Assembly (NCBI GenBank): GCA_036005125.1
Contig: DASYQV010000168.1
Location: forward strand, 1-13,867
DNA length: 13,867 bases
DNA from: DASYQV01 sp036005125
GTDB taxonomy: Bacteria; Acidobacteriota; Vicinamibacteria; Vicinamibacterales; UBA2999
Reading direction: 5' to 3'
Position 1 is the stretch's first letter. Every line of letters starts with the position of its first letter. Made by a program: the position numbers and the translations under genes. Shown here piece by piece: positions 1-8,006 of the stretch. Below the pieces are notes generated by a model. That model ran no database searches. It saw nothing but the letters and a program-made list of their open reading frames with translations, and was not told the origin of the DNA.

Positions 1-2075
<2,075 letters not shown>

Positions 2076-2079
2076 GGAA

Positions 2080-3420
2080 ATGCTGACCCAGTCGCTGGAT
2101 CAGTTCGCAGTCGAATACGAGAATGCCGCCCGCGCGCGCGGAGCGGAGCCGCCATGGTTGACGACGGCGCGCCGGCATGCGCTCGAGCGCTTCCAGTCGC
2201 TCGGGTTTCCGACGACGCGCGACGAGGAGTGGCGGTTCACGAGCGTGTCGCCCATTGCCGAGTGCAGCTTCGCGCGCCCTCTCGACGGGCGCACGTCGTT
2301 CGGCCGCAGCGATCTCGCTCCGTTCCGATGGCCCCTCGCCGGCGCGCACGAAATCGTCTTTGTCAACGGACGTTATGCCGCCGGGTTGTCCGATGTCGGG
2401 ACCCTGCCGCCCAAGGTGCGGATTGAAAGCCTGGCGTCGGCGCTCGTCTCTGCGCCTGACAAGGTCGAACCGTATTTGACGCGCCTCGCCGACGGCGAGC
2501 GCCACGCGTTCACGGCGTTGAACGCGGCGCTCTTCGAGGACGGCGCGTTCATCTGGATACCGGCCCATACCGTCCTCGACGCCCCGATTCACGTGCTGTT
2601 CGTGTCGAGTCCTGCTGAAAGGGCTCGTGACGCCCGCGCGACGATGACGCACCCGCGGGTGGTGGTGGTGATTGGCGAGGACAGTCAGGCATCGATCGTG
2701 GAGAGCTACGCGGGACCGGACGGCGGTTCCTATCTCACGAACACCGTCACGGAGGTCGTGCTCGGCCAGAGCGCGGTGCTCGACCATTACAAGCTGCAGC
2801 GCGAAGGGGTCCGCAGCTATCACATGGCGGCCATGCACGCGAGAGCAGCGCGCAGCGCGAATCTCAGAGCCCATGCAATCAGCCTCGGCGGTTCGCTCGT
2901 GCGCAACGAGGTGACCGTCGTTCTCGATGGCGAGGGAGTCGAGTGCACGCTGAACGGACTGTATCTCGCCGATGACCGGCGTCTGGTTGACAATCACACG
3001 ACGATCGACCACGCGAAACCACACTGCGGCAGCCGTGAGATCTACAAGGGGATTCTCGCCGATGCTGCCCGGGCGGTGTTCAACGGCAAGATCATCGTCC
3101 GCCCAGACGCGCAGAAAACCGACGCCCGGCAGACGAACAAGGCCCTGCTCCTCTCGGAAGACGCGCTGATCAACACGAAGCCGCAGCTCGAGATCTTTGC
3201 CAACGACGTCAAGTGCACGCACGGCGCCGCGGTGGGCCAGATGGATGACGAGGCGATCTTCTACCTGCGGTCGCGGGGCTTGAGCGAGTCGGAGGCGCGG
3301 CATTTCCTGCTTCGCGCGTTCGCGGGCGATGTGCTCAACCGGATGCCGCTCGAGCCGCTCAGGACCGCCGTTGAGGAGGTCCTGGTGCGGCAGTTGCCAT
3401 CGTACGCGGAGCGAGCGTAG
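2080..3420 (+). CDS. sufD: Fe-S assembly protein SufD
   Basis: SufD is the SufB paralogue that pairs with SufB and SufC in the SufBC2D scaffold and is linked to iron acquisition. The start chosen is ATG at 2080, four bases after the sufC stop and preceded by GAGGAA. It gives 446 aa starting MLTQSLDQFAVEYENAAR. The in-frame ATG at 2011 would overlap sufC by 65 bases and add a non-conserved Arg/Ser-rich leader. Typical SufD features are the N-terminal helical part with TTRDEEWRFT, the beta-helix core, and the C-terminal CTHGAAVGQMDDEAIFYLRSRG block. His381 in that block corresponds to E. coli SufD His360, a residue needed for cluster assembly. The stop codon TAG is contained in the GTAG head of a REP-like repeat, so the extreme C-terminus may have been set by repeat insertion. 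Identity is secure. Confidence 0.96.
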   Translation: MLTQSLDQFAVEYENAARARGAEPPWLTTARRHALERFQSLGFPTTRDEEWRFTSVSPIAECSFARPLDGRTSFGRSDLAPFRWPLAGAHEIVFVNGRYAAGLSDVGTLPPKVRIESLASALVSAPDKVEPYLTRLADGERHAFTALNAALFEDGAFIWIPAHTVLDAPIHVLFVSSPAERARDARATMTHPRVVVVIGEDSQASIVESYAGPDGGSYLTNTVTEVVLGQSAVLDHYKLQREGVRSYHMAAMHARAARSANLRAHAISLGGSLVRNEVTVVLDGEGVECTLNGLYLADDRRLVDNHTTIDHAKPHCGSREIYKGILADAARAVFNGKIIVRPDAQKTDARQTNKALLLSEDALINTKPQLEIFANDVKCTHGAAVGQMDDEAIFYLRSRGLSESEARHFLLRAFAGDVLNRMPLEPLRTAVEEVLVRQLPSYAERA

Positions 3421-3573
3421 GCCGCATCTTCGTACGTAGGCCGCATCTTCAGATGCGGCGGGGAATGTCGGCCGCATCTTAGATGCGGCGGGGAATGTCG
3501 GCCGCATCTTTAGATGCGGCGGGGAATATCGGCCGCATCTTTAGATGCGGCATCGCCGGGTCTGAGATCCGGC
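3416..3573. repeat. REP-like palindromic repeat array between sufD and sufS
   Basis: Four near-identical hairpin units built on GCCGCATCTTTAGATGCGGC lie at 3440-3459, 3471-3489, 3501-3520 and 3532-3551. Each has perfect 9-bp arms and a 1-2 base loop (TC, T, TT, TT). They are spaced by an 11-base linker GGGGAATGTCG (GGGGAATATCG in the last), giving a period of 30-31 bases. To the left, the half unit GTAGGCCGCATCTTC is duplicated: CGTAGGCCGCATCTTC occurs at 3416-3431 and again at 3435-3450. At the right edge, 3555-3573 is a related hairpin with different arms (GCCGGGTCT / AGATCCGGC) and one G-T pair. A GTAG tetranucleotide followed by a palindrome resembles REP sequences mobilised by RAYT transposases. 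No such gene is in the window. The array fills the only real gap in the operon. Confidence 0.9.
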
Positions 3574-3582
3574 CCATCGATC

Positions 3583-4833
3583 ATGGTTGACCTCTTAACC
3601 GTTCACGCACCTTCGGCCCTCGATCCGACGACGATACGCGCGGACTTTCCAATTCTCCGCCAACGCATTCACGGCAGACCGCTTGTCTATCTCGACAACG
3701 CCGCGACCACCCAGAAACCACAGTCTGTGATCGATCGGCTGGTCCAGTACTACGTCGAGGAGAACGCCAACGTACATCGCGGCGTGCACACGCTCAGCGA
3801 GCGGGCCACGGAAGCCTACGAACGGGCGCGCGAGACGGTCCGGCGATTCCTCAACGCCGCGGCCTCTCAGGAGATCGTGTTCGTGCGGGGGACGACCGAA
3901 GGCATCAACCTGGTGTCGCAGACCTACGGCCGCGCGAACGTCGGCCGCGGTGACGAGATCGTCATCTCCACGATGGAGCACCACTCGAACATCGTGCCCT
4001 GGCAGATCCTGTGCGAGGAGAAGCACGCCCGGCTGCGGATCATTCCGATCACCGATTCGGGGGAGCTGCAGCTGGATGAGTACGAGCGGCTTCTGAGCGA
4101 CCGGACGCGGCTGGTCTCCGTCGTGCACGTCTCCAACGCGCTCGGCACGATCAATCCCGTCGAGGAGATCGTTCGAATCGCGCACGCCCGCCATATCCCG
4201 GTGCTCGTCGACGGCGCGCAGGCGGTGGCGCACATGAAGGTCGACGTGCAGGCGCTCGGGTGCGACTTCTACGCGTTCTCTGGACACAAGATGTTCGGAC
4301 CGATGGGCATCGGTGGACTCTACGCGAAGGCGTCGCTGCTCGAGACGATGCCGCCGTATCAGGCGGGTGGAGACATGATCAGTTCGGTGACGTTCGAGCG
4401 GACCTTGTACAACGTGCTGCCGCACAAGTTCGAGGCGGGAACACCGAACGTGGCCGGCGCCGTTGCGCTGGCGGGTGCGATCGAATATCTCACGGCGATC
4501 GGCGTCGATCGGATCGCGGCCCACGAACACGATCTGCTGGCCTACGGCACCGAGGCGCTGTCGCACGTTCCCGGCGTCCGGCTCACGGGGACGGCCGCGG
4601 AGAAGGCGGGAATCCTCTCGTTCGTGCTCGACGGCGTCCATCCGCACGATATCGGAACGATCCTGGATCGCGAGGGCGTCGCCATTCGCACGGGCCATCA
4701 CTGTTGCCAGCCGCTGATGCATCGGCTGGGCGTCCCCGCGACCGCGCGTGCGTCTCTGGCGCTCTACAACACGCGCGACGACATCGACGCGCTCGCCGGA
4801 GCGCTGCACAAGGTACGCGAGGTGTTCGCATGA
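3583..4833 (+). CDS. sufS: Cysteine desulfurase SufS (class V aminotransferase fold)
   Basis: SufS is a PLP-dependent group II cysteine desulfurase that converts L-cysteine to alanine and carries the sulfur as a persulfide, here presumably passed to SufU. The start chosen is ATG at 3583, giving 416 aa beginning MVDLLTVHAPSALDPTTIR. The in-frame ATG at 3514 would translate the palindromic repeats and is rejected. No clear Shine-Dalgarno is seen. The N-terminal motif DFPILRQRIHGRPLVYLDNA is typical. The PLP-binding lysine is Lys236 in AFSGHKMFGPMG. The catalytic cysteine is Cys374 in RTGHHCCQPLMHRLG, and the following residue is also Cys, where E. coli and B. subtilis enzymes have Ala. The stop overlaps sufU as ATGA. 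The function is secure. Confidence 0.96.
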   Translation: MVDLLTVHAPSALDPTTIRADFPILRQRIHGRPLVYLDNAATTQKPQSVIDRLVQYYVEENANVHRGVHTLSERATEAYERARETVRRFLNAAASQEIVFVRGTTEGINLVSQTYGRANVGRGDEIVISTMEHHSNIVPWQILCEEKHARLRIIPITDSGELQLDEYERLLSDRTRLVSVVHVSNALGTINPVEEIVRIAHARHIPVLVDGAQAVAHMKVDVQALGCDFYAFSGHKMFGPMGIGGLYAKASLLETMPPYQAGGDMISSVTFERTLYNVLPHKFEAGTPNVAGAVALAGAIEYLTAIGVDRIAAHEHDLLAYGTEALSHVPGVRLTGTAAEKAGILSFVLDGVHPHDIGTILDREGVAIRTGHHCCQPLMHRLGVPATARASLALYNTRDDIDALAGALHKVREVFA

Positions 4834-5276
4834 GCTCCGATCTCGAGGAGCTCTACCAGGAGGTGATCCTCGACCACAACCGGCGGCCGAGGAACTTTCG
4901 TACGATCGAAGATGGCCACAAGGCCGAAGGCTATAACCCGCTGTGCGGGGATCGGATCACCGTCTATCTGCGGTTGAATGACGGCGTGATCGCGGACGCG
5001 AGCTTTCAGGGAGCGGGTTGCGCCATCTCGAAGGCGTCGGCATCTCTGATGACCGATATCGTGAAGGGAAAGACGCTGGCCGAGGCGGAAGCCTTGTTCG
5101 AGCGCTTTCACCGCATGATCACGGCGCCGCCGGAGACGCCGCCCGGCGACCTCGGCAAGCTGTCTGTGTTTGCCGGCGTTCGCCGGTTTCCCGTCCGGGT
5201 GAAGTGCGCGACCCTCGCCTGGCACACGTTCCGGGCCGCGGTCGAGGCCAGCAACGACGTGGTGTCGACCGAATGA
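4830..5276 (+). CDS. sufU: SufU-type zinc-dependent sulfurtransferase / Fe-S assembly protein
   Basis: SufU accepts persulfide sulfur from SufS and hands it on to the SufBCD scaffold. In Gram-positive systems it is a zinc-dependent sulfurtransferase rather than an IscU-like scaffold. The protein is 148 aa. The zinc ligands expected from B. subtilis SufU are all present: Cys39 and Asp41 (NPLCGDRI), Cys64 (GAGCAISKASASLMT) and Cys126 (RVKCATLAWHTF). The 62-residue distance between the last two cysteines equals that in B. subtilis (66 to 128) and includes the insertion that separates SufU from IscU. The N-terminus DLEELYQEVILDHNRRPRNF is typical. It overlaps sufS by ATGA at the start and the sufT-like gene by ATGA at the end. 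No SufE is seen nearby, which fits SufU being the sulfur acceptor. Confidence 0.95.
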   Translation: MSSDLEELYQEVILDHNRRPRNFRTIEDGHKAEGYNPLCGDRITVYLRLNDGVIADASFQGAGCAISKASASLMTDIVKGKTLAEAEALFERFHRMITAPPETPPGDLGKLSVFAGVRRFPVRVKCATLAWHTFRAAVEASNDVVSTE

Positions 5277-5674
5277 AGCAACTGCCAATCGTTCCCACGC
5301 CCGCACCCGGCGCACCGGCCGAGGCGGCACGCGGGCAGACAGCCGGGATGACGAGTGATCCGGAGAAGACCGCCGCGTTGAAGCCGCTCATCGTTGCCGC
5401 GCTGTCCAGGGTGTTCGATCCCGAGATTCCCGTGAACATCTACGATCTCGGCCTCATCTACGACGTCATTGTCGACGCGTCGGGCGCGGTCGGGATACGC
5501 ATGACGCTCACGGCCCCGGCGTGTCCAGCCGCCCAGTTCCTGCCCGGCCAGGTCCGCGACACGGTCGCCGCGGTCCCGGGAGTGACCGACGCGAAAGTCG
5601 ATGTGGTGTGGGATCCGCCCTGGGATCGCGACCGGATGTCGGAGGCCGCGAAACTCCAGCTCGGGCTGTTCTAA
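5273..5674 (+). CDS. sufT: SufT-like MIP18/DUF59 Fe-S maturation factor
   Basis: The protein carries a MIP18 (DUF59) domain at about residues 33-130. SufT and related proteins help mature or repair Fe-S proteins, and suf-operon members are common. The conserved FDPEIPVNIYDLGLIYDV lies at residues 48-65, and the MTLTAPACP motif has the family cysteine at Cys84. The C-terminal VVWDPPWDRDRMSEAA is typical. The start at 5273 overlaps the sufU stop as ATGA and gives 133 aa, with a 25-residue Pro/Ala-rich N-terminal extension. An internal ATG at 5348 would give 108 aa, closer to a minimal DUF59 protein, so the start is uncertain. The family assignment is firm. The name sufT rests on operon context. 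It is the last gene of the operon, followed by an inverted repeat. Confidence 0.88.
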   Translation: MKQLPIVPTPAPGAPAEAARGQTAGMTSDPEKTAALKPLIVAALSRVFDPEIPVNIYDLGLIYDVIVDASGAVGIRMTLTAPACPAAQFLPGQVRDTVAAVPGVTDAKVDVVWDPPWDRDRMSEAAKLQLGLF

Positions 5675-5818
5675 TTTTAGATTTGGTGATTTGTGATTGG
5701 TTGGTGATTGGCTGATTGGCGATCTCCGATTTATTTGTGATTGACGTGCATTGGCGCTGAATCGCAAATAGATCCGAAATCGCCAATCAGAAATCGCAAA
5801 CCATTCGCCAATCGCCAA
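5675..5818. terminator. AT-rich GATTGG-rich inverted repeat between convergent genes (possible two-way terminator)
   Basis: This gap contrasts sharply with its GC-rich surroundings. It is built from variants of GATTGG and GATTTG on the left and their complements (CCAATC, AAATCG) on the right. The best stem pairs 5713-5742 with 5760-5789, with 26 of 30 positions matching by eye and a 17-base loop. Weaker pairing extends outward on both sides. The last gene of the suf operon ends at 5674 on the plus strand and a minus-strand gene ends at 5819, so the stem sits where two transcripts converge and could end both. A run TTTTAG follows the sufT stop, but no classical T-tract follows the stem. Its role as a terminator is inferred; the repeat itself is directly visible. 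Confidence 0.65.
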
Positions 5819-6007
5819 TCATCGATCAGACATTGAACCCTTCAGCTGCGCGAGTAGCCGTTCCAGCATGGCCTCGACTTGATGCAATGTGACCCGGAAT
5901 TCCCGGGAGTCGGTGTGGGAGACTTCGTGGCGGAGATCCAGCAGCTTCGCGTCGAGGATCTCACGCAGCATCACAGCGTCCTGTTCGGTCAGGGAAATCT
6001 GCAGCAC
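5819..6007 (-). CDS. Small conserved-looking protein of unknown function (62 aa)
   Basis: The 62-aa product begins MLQISLTEQDAVMLREILDAK and ends KGSMSDR. It is predicted to be mostly helical and amphipathic, with no cysteines, signal peptide or membrane segment. The pattern of an N-terminal short strand (LQISLTE), a Leu-rich helix, a HTDSREFR turn and a second Leu-rich helix resembles a widespread family of small hypothetical proteins that I know only by pattern, without a function. The start is GTG at 6007, supported by a GGAGG six bases upstream (6014-6018). An internal ATG at residue 13 would delete the conserved-looking N-terminus. It lies 30 bases downstream of pncA on the same strand and may share its transcript. 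It is probably a real gene; the function is unknown. Confidence 0.75.
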   Translation of the reverse strand: MLQISLTEQDAVMLREILDAKLLDLRHEVSHTDSREFRVTLHQVEAMLERLLAQLKGSMSDR

Positions 6008-6013
6008 TCAGCA

Positions 6014-6018
6014 CCTCC
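6014..6018 (-). promoter_or_regulatory. Ribosome binding site GGAGG of the 62-aa gene
   Basis: On the minus strand the sequence reads GGAGG, six bases before the GTG at 6007. This good match and spacing decide in favour of the GTG start. Confidence 0.7.
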
Positions 6019-6037
6019 GCCCGAGGAACCGGTCTGA

Positions 6038-6622
6038 TTATACGGTGCTCGACTGGATCTCGGCGCCTCCCTCCTGCATCTCGGCGATGGCGCGGTCCGC
6101 GTCGCCCGGTTGCGCGTCGATTCCCGCAATCGCATCGCGCAGGACCGTGACCTTCAAGCCCGCCGCGAGCGCGTCGAGCACGGACTGCTTGACGCAGTAA
6201 TCGGTCGCCAGTCCTCCCACATACAGGTGGTCGATGTGTCGCGCCTGCAGATCGGCAAGCAGGTTTTTGCCATCACGTGTGTGGCCTTCCAGCGCGGAAT
6301 ACCCCGGCTTGTCGGGATCCTGTCCCTTGCTGATCACGATCGTCGACTCCGGCAGCCGAAGATCGGGGTGAAAGCGCCCGCCATCGGTGTTCTGGACGCA
6401 GTGCGGTGGCCACTCGCCGCCGTACTCCTTGAAATGACGCGTCACGCGGGGATGCCAGTCGCGCGACGCATAAACCGGCATCCCACGTTCGACCGCGTTC
6501 GCGACGTATCGGTTCAACACGGGAACCACGCGATCGCCGTGAGGCACGGGCAGCGCTCCGCCCGGACAGAAATCCTTCTGCACGTCAACGATCAGGAGAG
6601 CCGAGCGACGCTCGTTTGTCAT
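6038..6622 (-). CDS. pncA: Nicotinamidase (PncA, isochorismatase-like hydrolase)
   Basis: The enzyme hydrolyses nicotinamide to nicotinate and ammonia, the entry step of NAD salvage. It is a 194-aa cytosolic isochorismatase-fold protein. The catalytic triad is Asp13 (LLIVDVQKDF), Lys99 (IVISKGQDP) and Cys143 (GGLATDYCVKQS). The metal ligands known from the mycobacterial enzyme are all matched: Asp55 and His57 (SRDWHP), His63, and His74 (WPPHCV). The start chosen is ATG at 6622, giving MTNERRSALLIVDVQ. An in-frame start further upstream (6661) would add 13 non-conserved residues and run into pncB. It is divergent from pncB with only 17 bases between the start codons, and the two act in consecutive steps. 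Confidence is high; it is distinguished from other isochorismatase-like hydrolases by the complete metal-site motif. Confidence 0.94.
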   Translation of the reverse strand: MTNERRSALLIVDVQKDFCPGGALPVPHGDRVVPVLNRYVANAVERGMPVYASRDWHPRVTRHFKEYGGEWPPHCVQNTDGGRFHPDLRLPESTIVISKGQDPDKPGYSALEGHTRDGKNLLADLQARHIDHLYVGGLATDYCVKQSVLDALAAGLKVTVLRDAIAGIDAQPGDADRAIAEMQEGGAEIQSSTV

Positions 6623-6625
6623 AAT
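6620..6625 (+). promoter_or_regulatory. Candidate -10 element for pncB
   Basis: CATAAT matches the -10 consensus in 5 of 6 bases and lies 14 bases before the pncB ATG, so transcription would begin near 6632 and leave a leader of only a few bases. It overlaps the pncA start codon on the other strand. No good -35 was found at 16-18 bases. On the minus strand, TTGAAA (6656-6661) and TGTAAG (6635-6640) are a weak promoter candidate for pncA, with a short 15-base spacer. This is a consensus match by eye only. Confidence 0.35.
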
Positions 6626-6639
6626 CGGTCGACTCTTAC

Positions 6640-7977
6640 ATGGTTGCGACCGCCCTTTCAACCGACCTCTACGAGCTGACCATGATGGCCGGCTATCACG
6701 CCGCCGGACTCACGATTCCCGCGACCTTTGAGCTCTCGGTGCGGGCGCTGCCGCCGACCCGATCGTTCCTCGTCGCAGCTGGGCTCGAGCAGGTGCTCGA
6801 GTATATGGAAACACTGCGCTTCCGGCCCGGGGACATCGACTATCTACGTGGTCTTCCCAACCTGCAGGGCGTGAGTCCCGAGTTCTTCGACGAGTATCTT
6901 CCCCGCTTCAGGTTCTCGGGAGAGGTCTGGGCGGTTCCCGAGGGCACGCCGGTCTTTCCTCCGGAGCCGCTGCTGAGTGTGACCGCGCCGCTTCCGGAAG
7001 CACAGGTCGTTGAAACCGCGCTCATGGCCTGGATGATGTTTCAAACGTCGGTCGCCAGCCGCGCGGTTCGTATCGTTGACGCCGCCTCGGGGCGCCCCGT
7101 GATCGAGTTTGGCGCTCGTCGCGCGCACGGCGTCGAGGCCGGCTTGCTTGCGGCGCGCGCAGCTTTTCTTGCCGGGTGCGACGGGACGTCGTTTGTCGAG
7201 GCCGGCAGGCGATTCGGGATTCCGCTGGCCGGAACGATGGGGCATTCGTGGGTGCTGGCCTTCGGCGACGAGGCGAGCGCATTCGGCAGCTACGCCGGAG
7301 TGTTCGGGGAGAAGGCTGTGCTGCTCCTCGATACCTACGACACGCTGACCGCTGCGAAGCGCGTCGCGACGTCGGGCTTGAGACCGGATGCCGTCAGGCT
7401 GGACAGCGGCGACATTGTATCGCTCAGCCGTGCCGTGCGGGAAATTCTCGATGCGGCTGGCCTCCATGCGACACGAATCTTCGCCACCGGTGACCTCGAC
7501 GAGTGGCGAATCGCGGAAATCGTGACAGCGGGCGCGCCCGTGGACGCCTTTGGCGTCGGCACGGCGCTGAGCACGTCGAGCGATGCTCCGGCGCTCGGCG
7601 GCGTATACAAGCTCGTGGAAATCGAGCGCGCTGGAGCGACAACGGGAATCATGAAATTCAGCCCCGGCAAACACACGCTGCCTGGACGGAAGCAGGTCTG
7701 GCGCGTCGTGCGGGGCGGCACGGCCATTGAGGACGTGATCGCTCTTGCGGATGATGCCGGCCCATCAGGTGCCCGGCCGCTCCTGACGCGCGTCTTGAAG
7801 GACGGAAAGCGTGAGGTGCCCCCGCCGCCGATGCACGAGGTGCGCGCGCGGTGTCGAGCCGCCGTCGCGGAGCTTCCGCATGACGTGCGGCGGCTACACC
7901 AGCCACGCGGGTATCCGGTTCATTTGAGCGACACGCTGAAGACGATGATTGACCGACTGGCCAAACCCAAACGCTGA
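6640..7977 (+). CDS. pncB: Nicotinate phosphoribosyltransferase (NAPRTase)
   Basis: The enzyme joins nicotinate to PRPP, forming nicotinate mononucleotide with ATP hydrolysis, the committing step of the Preiss-Handler salvage route. The product is 445 aa, within family range. Motifs in order are the N-terminal STDLYELTMMAGYH, FLVAAGLEQVLEYM, PVFPPEPLLSV, FGARRAHGVEAGLLAARAAF, SFVEAGRRFGIPLAGTMGHSWV with catalytic His202, the phosphoribosyl-binding AVRLDSGDIVSLSRAVR, IFATGDLDEWRI, FGVGTALSTSSDAPALGGVYKLVE and KFSPGKHTLPGRKQVWR. The start ATG at 6640 fits the family N-terminus, which usually begins just before TDLYELTM. No Shine-Dalgarno is visible. It is divergent from pncA and convergent with nadE (29-base gap). 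The symbol pncB is used for the function; sequence features are of the bacterial NAPRT type related to human NAPRT. Confidence 0.95.
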   Translation: MVATALSTDLYELTMMAGYHAAGLTIPATFELSVRALPPTRSFLVAAGLEQVLEYMETLRFRPGDIDYLRGLPNLQGVSPEFFDEYLPRFRFSGEVWAVPEGTPVFPPEPLLSVTAPLPEAQVVETALMAWMMFQTSVASRAVRIVDAASGRPVIEFGARRAHGVEAGLLAARAAFLAGCDGTSFVEAGRRFGIPLAGTMGHSWVLAFGDEASAFGSYAGVFGEKAVLLLDTYDTLTAAKRVATSGLRPDAVRLDSGDIVSLSRAVREILDAAGLHATRIFATGDLDEWRIAEIVTAGAPVDAFGVGTALSTSSDAPALGGVYKLVEIERAGATTGIMKFSPGKHTLPGRKQVWRVVRGGTAIEDVIALADDAGPSGARPLLTRVLKDGKREVPPPPMHEVRARCRAAVAELPHDVRRLHQPRGYPVHLSDTLKTMIDRLAKPKR

Positions 7978-8006
7978 CTTCGCTTGGTGGCCCTTCGTCC
8001 CGAGCG

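Noticed and set aside
3416..3573. Repeat array as a possible CRISPR
   Set aside because: The units are 19-20 base palindromes with near-identical 11-base linkers. A CRISPR needs unique spacers of about 30 bases, and no cas gene is present.
3595..4809. Minus-strand open frame (404 codons) opposite sufS
   Set aside because: It is the shadow of sufS, with low-complexity Arg/His-rich translation and no family motif.
5018..5272. Upstream extension of the SufT-like frame through sufU
   Set aside because: It overlaps sufU completely in another frame and encodes an Arg-rich sequence. The DUF59 domain begins well after 5273.
7978..8006. Possible terminator hairpin between the convergent pncB and nadE genes
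   Set aside because: Only a short stem with mismatches (around CCAAACG / CGCTTGG) can be drawn, which is not strong enough to call.
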